NCBI GenBank assembly: GCA_002381045.1
Contig: DFWT01000195.1
Location: 1 to 9,566 of the forward strand
Source of the DNA: Rhodoferax sp. UBA4127
Lineage (GTDB): Bacteria; Pseudomonadota; Gammaproteobacteria; Burkholderiales; Burkholderiaceae_C
DNA length: 9,566 bases
Reading direction: 5' to 3'
Positions 5,356 through 9,566 of the stretch are shown in pieces (position 1 is the stretch's first letter; every line of letters starts with the position of its first letter). The position numbers and the translations under genes are program-made. Under the pieces are notes generated by a model. The model was not told where the DNA came from and ran no database searches. It saw nothing but the letters and a program-made list of their open reading frames with translations.

Positions 5356-6987
5356 ATGCAACTCACCCGCCTTCCCCTTTCGCTGGGTTTGATCTTCGCC
5401 CTCTCCGGCTGCGCGCTGATGTCTTCTGGCCCAGCGCGAGACACCACCTACAAGCTCACGGTGATGCACACCAACGACCATCATGGGCGTTTCTGGCACA
5501 ACAGCGATGGGGAATATGGCATGGCGGCTCGTAAAACCGTTGTGGACCAGATCCGCCGCGAAGTGGCTGCGGCTGGCGGCCACAGCTTGCTGCTGGACGG
5601 CGGCGATGTGAACACCGGTGTGCCCGAGTCCGACTTGCAAGACGCGGTGCCTGACTTCAAGGGCATGAACCTGCTGGGCTACCAGGCCATGGCAGTGGGC
5701 AACCATGAGTTTGACAAGCCATTGATGGTGCTGAAAATGCAGCGCGACCTGGCCAAGTTCCCGATGCTGTCCGCCAATATCTACGAGGGTGGCCAACGCA
5801 TGTTTGCGCCCTACCAGGTGTTCAACCTGGGCGGCCTTCGGGTTGGTGTCATGGGTCTGACCACGGAAGACACGGTACGCATGGCCCACCCGGACAACGT
5901 AGGCAAGCTTGAGTTTCGCAGCGTCATTTCCGAAGCTGGCAAAGTGGTGCCCGAGTTGCGCCAAAAGGCCGATGTGGTGATTGCCGCCACCCACATGGGG
6001 CACTATGAAGACGGCCGCCACGGCACCCAGGCACCGGGCGATGTAGAAATGGCACGCGCAGTTACAGGCATCGACTTGGTGGTGGGTGGTCATACCCAAA
6101 ACCCGGCCTGCATGAAGGCAGAAAACGTGCTGGACCGTGCCTATGTACCTGGCACCGCCTGCCAGCCCGATCGCCAAAATGGCACTTGGATTGTTCAAGC
6201 CCATGAATGGGGCAAGTACGTTGGACGGGCTGATTTTGAATACCGCAATGGCGAATTCAAATTGGTCAAGTACGCGCTGATCCCGATCAACCTCAAAAAG
6301 CCAGTGACAGGGGCCGACGGCAAACCGACCAAAGTGACCTACACCGACCCGATTGCTGAAGACAAAGACATGCTGGCACTATTGACACCGTACCAGCAGT
6401 TTGGGCAAGACAAACTGGGGGTGCAGATCGGCAGCAGCGATGGCAAGCTGGAAGGCGATCGCGCCGTGGTCCGCAGCCAGGCGACCAACCTGGGGGTGTT
6501 GATTGGCCGCGCAATGATGGATCGCACCCGGGCCGACTTGGCCATTGTCAATGCAGGTGGCGTGCGGGAGTCAATTCCTGCTGGCGCCATCACCTACAAA
6601 GACGTGCTCAAAGTGCATCCATTTGGCAACACCGTATGCACCGTCGACCTGACTGGCGCTGAACTGCAAGACTACCTGAACGCAGCGGTCAAGATGAGTC
6701 CCGGTTCGGGGGCCTTCCCGCAGTTGGCGGGCGTGGCACTGGAGACAACGGCGGGCTTGGCCAGCAACATCCGTGTGGGAGGCGCACCACTGGACACAAG
6801 CAAAATTTACAGAATGAGCATCAACAACTTCCAGGCCTCGGGTGGCGATGGCTACCCCAAACTGACCAATCACCCCAGCTTTGTCAACACCGGTTTTGTC
6901 GACGCAGACGTGTTACGCAGCTTCATAGCCAACAACAGTCCCTTGAAGGTGGCAAAGTTTGAGCCAGCCAACGCTGGCCAGCGCTGA
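5356..6987 (+). CDS. ushA: UDP-sugar hydrolase / 5'-nucleotidase UshA, lipoprotein form
   Basis: This 543-residue enzyme hydrolyses 5'-nucleotides and UDP-sugars outside the cytoplasm, salvaging nucleosides and phosphate. It is close to E. coli UshA along its length. Dinuclear-metal ligands are Asp41 and His43 (TNDHHG), Asp84 (DGGD), Asn116 (GNHEFD), His213, His246 and Gln248; the catalytic pair is His117 and Asp120. In the C-terminal domain, Arg369, Arg373, Arg404, Phe423 and Phe492 match the substrate-binding residues. Cys252 and Cys269 match the E. coli disulfide. The signal peptide ends in a lipobox, LSGC, with Cys19 as the expected lipidated residue and Ala at +2, so it is probably anchored in the outer membrane; E. 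coli UshA is soluble in the periplasm. The start follows an AGGA at good spacing. It appears to be a single-gene unit, and no convincing Pho box was found upstream. Confidence 0.95.
   Translation: MQLTRLPLSLGLIFALSGCALMSSGPARDTTYKLTVMHTNDHHGRFWHNSDGEYGMAARKTVVDQIRREVAAAGGHSLLLDGGDVNTGVPESDLQDAVPDFKGMNLLGYQAMAVGNHEFDKPLMVLKMQRDLAKFPMLSANIYEGGQRMFAPYQVFNLGGLRVGVMGLTTEDTVRMAHPDNVGKLEFRSVISEAGKVVPELRQKADVVIAATHMGHYEDGRHGTQAPGDVEMARAVTGIDLVVGGHTQNPACMKAENVLDRAYVPGTACQPDRQNGTWIVQAHEWGKYVGRADFEYRNGEFKLVKYALIPINLKKPVTGADGKPTKVTYTDPIAEDKDMLALLTPYQQFGQDKLGVQIGSSDGKLEGDRAVVRSQATNLGVLIGRAMMDRTRADLAIVNAGGVRESIPAGAITYKDVLKVHPFGNTVCTVDLTGAELQDYLNAAVKMSPGSGAFPQLAGVALETTAGLASNIRVGGAPLDTSKIYRMSINNFQASGGDGYPKLTNHPSFVNTGFVDADVLRSFIANNSPLKVAKFEPANAGQR
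6963..6978 (+). other. GC-rich hairpin at the 3' end of ushA
   Basis: GCCAGC and GCTGGC can form a perfect 6-bp stem with a CAAC loop just before the ushA stop. It overlaps a 10-bp palindrome, GCTGGCCAGC (6973-6982). No T-run follows, so it is not a standard intrinsic terminator; it may only stabilise the mRNA end or may be chance. Confidence 0.3.
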
Positions 6988-7028
6988 TAATCGCGGGCAG
7001 TTGATTTCAAACCGTAGCCACCCAACGC

Positions 7029-7033
7029 AGGAG
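7029..7033 (+). promoter_or_regulatory. Strong ribosome binding site of the small basic protein
   Basis: AGGAG lies 7 bases before the ATG at 7041. It is the best Shine-Dalgarno sequence I see in the window and is the main support for the short gene that follows. Confidence 0.7.
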
Positions 7034-7040
7034 ATGCATC

Positions 7041-7190
7041 ATGGCCAAAGGACAGCAGAACAACAACAAGATGACCAAGAAACCCAAAAAGGACACAGCG
7101 CCACCCAAGCCCGTGTCAGCCGATGCGGTGCGCCCCACCATCGTCACGGTGGTACCGGTGCGCGGCAAACTGAAAAACGCACCCCGTTGA
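7041..7190 (+). CDS. Small basic hypothetical protein (49 residues)
   Basis: The reading frame starts MAKGQQNNNKMTKKPKKD and ends KLKNAPR before a TGA. It has 9 Lys, 3 Arg, only 2 Asp and no Glu, giving a net charge of about +10. The N-terminal third is Asn/Gln/Lys-rich, the middle Pro-rich, and the end holds a short hydrophobic stretch, PTIVTVVPV. No membrane helix or known domain is visible, and it is probably largely disordered. Short proteins starting MAKGQ followed by an NKxxKKPK-like stretch occur, as I recall, as conserved hypotheticals in Burkholderiales. A nucleic-acid- or ribosome-associated role is possible from the charge alone but is not shown. It lies 53 bases after ushA and 63 bases before the kinase gene. 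The good ribosome site and recalled family make it likely real. Confidence 0.72.
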   Translation: MAKGQQNNNKMTKKPKKDTAPPKPVSADAVRPTIVTVVPVRGKLKNAPR

Positions 7191-7253
7191 GTTTGGGCTT
7201 GCAGCCAACGGCCACCGCGCCCTAACCGGCACGGGCACGCACTTTAGGCTGAC

Positions 7254-9392
7254 ATGAAAGCTGCCCACCATCAGGCTGCGAAGGGCCCACCGATCAACCA
7301 GCGACTCGGTGGGCCGGGTCGGCGCAGAGCCGACACCCCAGAAAAACTGACAACCACCAAGCTGGTGGACCACCTGCGCCACTACCAATCCGAACTCGAG
7401 ATTCAAAACAAGGCGCTGCGCTTCAGCCAGGCTGCCGCCGAAGGTGCTTCCGAGCGTTTTGTCACCCTGTTTTCCAACGTCCCATTGGCGCTGATGGTGG
7501 TGGACGAAACCGGGCTGGTGCTGGAGTACAACGCCCGTGCATTGGCACTGCTGCGCCCACTGGAAGACGACCCACCCCTGACCTACCTGTGGTCATCCAT
7601 CAGCGCTGAAGATTTGGCGCGGGTGCAACTGGGTTTTGCAGAAGCGGTAGACGCGGGTTCACGCGAGGTCAATGAACTGGTGTTTTCTGCCGCCTCCAGT
7701 GGCTCCTTTACCGGCGACCTGCACATTGCCCACATCGTGGATGACAAAAGCAGCTTGCACAGCTTTATCTGCGCCATCATCAACCAGGACCCGCTGCTGG
7801 CTCAGCGCAGTGAGTTGCAACGAAGCACCCAGGTGTTGCAGGAGCGCAATGAGCAGCTCGAGCAAAGCAAAGCGCGCTTGGCGGCCATCATCAATTCGTC
7901 GTTTGATGCCATCGTGTCGGTGGACCGGGACCAGCACATCATTGTGTTCAACCCAACCGCAGCCACTCTGTTTCAGTGTCCAACCGAGCAGGCATTGGGC
8001 AGACCGCTCACAGACTTTTTGCCAGATGCCGCCCGTGTGTTGTCGTATGCCGACATCGCAAGTCAGGCACAGCTTGGGGAAATGACGGGTATCACCGGTA
8101 ACGGTGACAAGCTACCGCTAGAAGTCAGCGTGTCGTTTGAACATCACCGTGACGGCGCCATCATCACCTTGTTTGCCCATGATTTGACGGCGCACAAGCG
8201 CATGGAAGCGCACAGGGCCGCCCTCGAGTTGCAGTTGCGTGAATCGCAAAAAATGCAGGCCATTGGCACCATGGCAGGCGGCATTGCGCACGACTTCAAC
8301 AACATCATCAGCGCGATTTTGGGCAACGTCAAACTGGCCCAGCAAGACCTGTTGGCCGGTGGTACACCTGACGTCAGCCTGTCCGAAATTGACAAAGCGG
8401 GCCGGCGCGCCCGTGACTTGGTGCGCCAAATCCTGACCTTCAGTCGCAACGAGCCACCGCACCGGGAGTCGCTGCAAATCGCCGAGGTGGTCGAGGAAGC
8501 CCTGCGTCTGGTCAAGGTGACCCTTCCACCTCATATCACTTTGCTGGCCAATATCGACCAGGACTGCCCGCCGGTACTGGCCGATGCCACGCAAATTGAA
8601 CAGGCCTTGCTGAATTTGTGCACCAATGCCATCCACGCCATGGATCAAGCCACTGGCACCTTGCGGGTGGAGCTGAGCCACAGCCTACGCTCACCCGACG
8701 AGGCACCCGAACGGCGCGGCGGCCTGCGTGGCCAACATGTGAAGCTGACTGTGAGCGACAACGGGCGTGGCATGAGTGAAGCCACATTGCAGAGGGTGTT
8801 TGAGCCATTTTTTACAACCAAGCCAGTGGGTCAAGGGACCGGCCTGGGGCTGGCTGTGGTGCACGGCATCATGCGCGCGCATCTGGGTGCGGTGAACGTG
8901 CGCAGCCAGGTGGGTGCAGGCAGCGAGTTCACATTGCTGTTTCCTGTGTCAGATGCCCCCCCATTGCCTGCTGTGGGTCTGCCCCCGGCCATTGAGAGTG
9001 GCATGGGTGCCGGGCAGCGGGTGATCTATGTCGACGACGATGAGGCGCTGGTTTTTTTGGTTAAACGGGTCCTTACCCGCAAAGGGTACCAAGTCACCAC
9101 CTTCACCGATCCCCGGCAGGCCATTGCCACACTGCGCCAGGATGCCCGTGGCTGCGACCTGCTGGTGACCGACTACAACATGCCAGGCTACAGCGGCGTC
9201 GATCTGCTGCGTGATGTGAAGGCCTTGCGCGCGGACTTGCCGGTGGCTTTGGCCTCGGGTTATGTCACCCCCGAAATTGAGCGCGACGCGCTGGCAGCCG
9301 GTGCGCGCGCCTTGATTCACAAACCCAACGACGTGGACGAGTTGTGCGCCACGGTTCAAAAACTGTTGACCGAGTCCAACGCGCTTGGCTGA
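7254..9392 (+). CDS. PAS-PAS hybrid sensor histidine kinase with C-terminal receiver domain
   Basis: This 712-residue signalling protein has no membrane segment, so it should sense a cytosolic signal. A short coiled coil (about 36-60, LRHYQSELEIQNKAL) leads into a PAS domain (about 66-180). A second coiled coil (184-208) leads into a second PAS domain (about 208-318), which contains FNPTAATLF. The HisKA segment carries the phosphoacceptor His346 in GGIAHDFNN. The ATPase domain shows the N-box around Asn458, DNGRGM (502-507), FEPFFTTK (516-523) and GTGLGL (528-533). The receiver domain (about 588-706) has the acidic cluster Asp594-596, phosphoacceptor Asp640 in VTDYNMPG, Ser668 and Lys690. No DNA-binding output follows, so the phosphate must go to a partner not in this window. 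Neither PAS domain shows a heme or flavin motif I can name, so the signal is unknown. The ATG at 7254 has a weak AGG upstream. Confidence 0.93.
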   Translation: MKAAHHQAAKGPPINQRLGGPGRRRADTPEKLTTTKLVDHLRHYQSELEIQNKALRFSQAAAEGASERFVTLFSNVPLALMVVDETGLVLEYNARALALLRPLEDDPPLTYLWSSISAEDLARVQLGFAEAVDAGSREVNELVFSAASSGSFTGDLHIAHIVDDKSSLHSFICAIINQDPLLAQRSELQRSTQVLQERNEQLEQSKARLAAIINSSFDAIVSVDRDQHIIVFNPTAATLFQCPTEQALGRPLTDFLPDAARVLSYADIASQAQLGEMTGITGNGDKLPLEVSVSFEHHRDGAIITLFAHDLTAHKRMEAHRAALELQLRESQKMQAIGTMAGGIAHDFNNIISAILGNVKLAQQDLLAGGTPDVSLSEIDKAGRRARDLVRQILTFSRNEPPHRESLQIAEVVEEALRLVKVTLPPHITLLANIDQDCPPVLADATQIEQALLNLCTNAIHAMDQATGTLRVELSHSLRSPDEAPERRGGLRGQHVKLTVSDNGRGMSEATLQRVFEPFFTTKPVGQGTGLGLAVVHGIMRAHLGAVNVRSQVGAGSEFTLLFPVSDAPPLPAVGLPPAIESGMGAGQRVIYVDDDEALVFLVKRVLTRKGYQVTTFTDPRQAIATLRQDARGCDLLVTDYNMPGYSGVDLLRDVKALRADLPVALASGYVTPEIERDALAAGARALIHKPNDVDELCATVQKLLTESNALG

Positions 9393-9566
9393 CTTACCAC
9401 TGTTGTATGCGGACGATGCACTGTTGGTTTTGGATAAACCAGCGGGTCTGCTCAGTGTGCCCGGACGCGGAGAAGATAAACAAGACAGTTTGAGTTCCCG
9501 GATACAACAGGTGTTTCCTGATGCCCTGGTGGTACACCGACTGGACATGGCCACCTCCGGCCTGAT
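9385..9566 (+). CDS. rluA: RluA-type pseudouridine synthase, N-terminal part, cut by window edge
   Basis: About 60 residues are visible. They include LLYADDALLVLDKPAGLLSV and HRLDMATSGL, the core motifs of RluA-family pseudouridine synthases; the Asp of HRLD is the catalytic residue. The segment PAGLLSVPGRGEDKQDSL is especially like E. coli RluA, which modifies 23S rRNA U746 and tRNA U32. The frame has a stop at 9367-9369, and no ATG lies before the conserved region. The best start is therefore the TTG at 9385 (TTG GCT GAC TTA), which overlaps the kinase stop by 8 bases; a TTG at 9403 is less likely. A weak GAG at 9372-9374 could serve as its ribosome site. The overlap suggests cotranslation with the kinase gene. 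The family is sure; the exact member is probable. Confidence 0.88.
   Translation, partial: MADLPLLYADDALLVLDKPAGLLSVPGRGEDKQDSLSSRIQQVFPDALVVHRLDMATSGL

Noticed and set aside
5230..6204. 324-residue frame antisense to ushA
   Set aside because: It is His- and Val-rich with no domain and lies opposite intact, conserved UshA sequence.

Overview
The window looks like two different bacteria joined inside one gene. The left part (about 1-2118, all genes on the minus strand) has about 62-70% GC in the stretches I counted and almost only G/C-ending codons. Its CcoN and CcoS sequences read as typical Bacteroidota cbb3-oxidase proteins, and its starts lack clear Shine-Dalgarno sequences. The right part (about 2118-9566) has a lower GC of roughly 52-58% where counted near the junction. 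It uses many A/T-ending and TTG codons, several of its genes have AGGA/AGGAG ribosome sites, and its proteins look like those of a betaproteobacterium, most likely Burkholderiales/Comamonadaceae (Rhodoferax- or Limnohabitans-like). The switch falls inside the tryptophanase gene, a few codons past its conserved PLP-lysine motif. A chimeric metagenome contig is the simplest explanation; natural recombination is the alternative.

Left part, minus strand, read from right to left: tnaA (tryptophanase) overlaps queD (6-pyruvoyl/6-carboxy-tetrahydropterin synthase family) by ATGA. After a short gap comes ccoS (cbb3 oxidase maturation), which overlaps ccoN (catalytic subunit) by ATGA. ccoN runs off the left edge.

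Middle: the 176-base gap between the divergent tnaA and a trimethylamine-dehydrogenase-family gene holds a perfect 18-bp palindrome, a candidate operator. The dehydrogenase keeps the covalent-FMN cysteine, the catalytic residues and the 4Fe-4S cysteines. Its amine-binding aromatic cage is altered (Tyr to Glu62, Trp to Asp355), so its substrate is probably not trimethylamine. A weak terminator-like hairpin follows it.

Right part, plus strand: a lipoprotein form of UshA (UDP-sugar hydrolase/5'-nucleotidase), a 49-residue very basic small protein with a good ribosome site, a PAS-PAS hybrid histidine kinase with a C-terminal receiver domain, and the start of an RluA-type pseudouridine synthase that overlaps the kinase stop by 8 bases. 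These are mostly housekeeping and sensory genes with no evident common pathway.

I found no tRNA or rRNA gene, CRISPR array, insertion sequence or recognisable defence system. No stretch longer than 300 bases lacks a gene.
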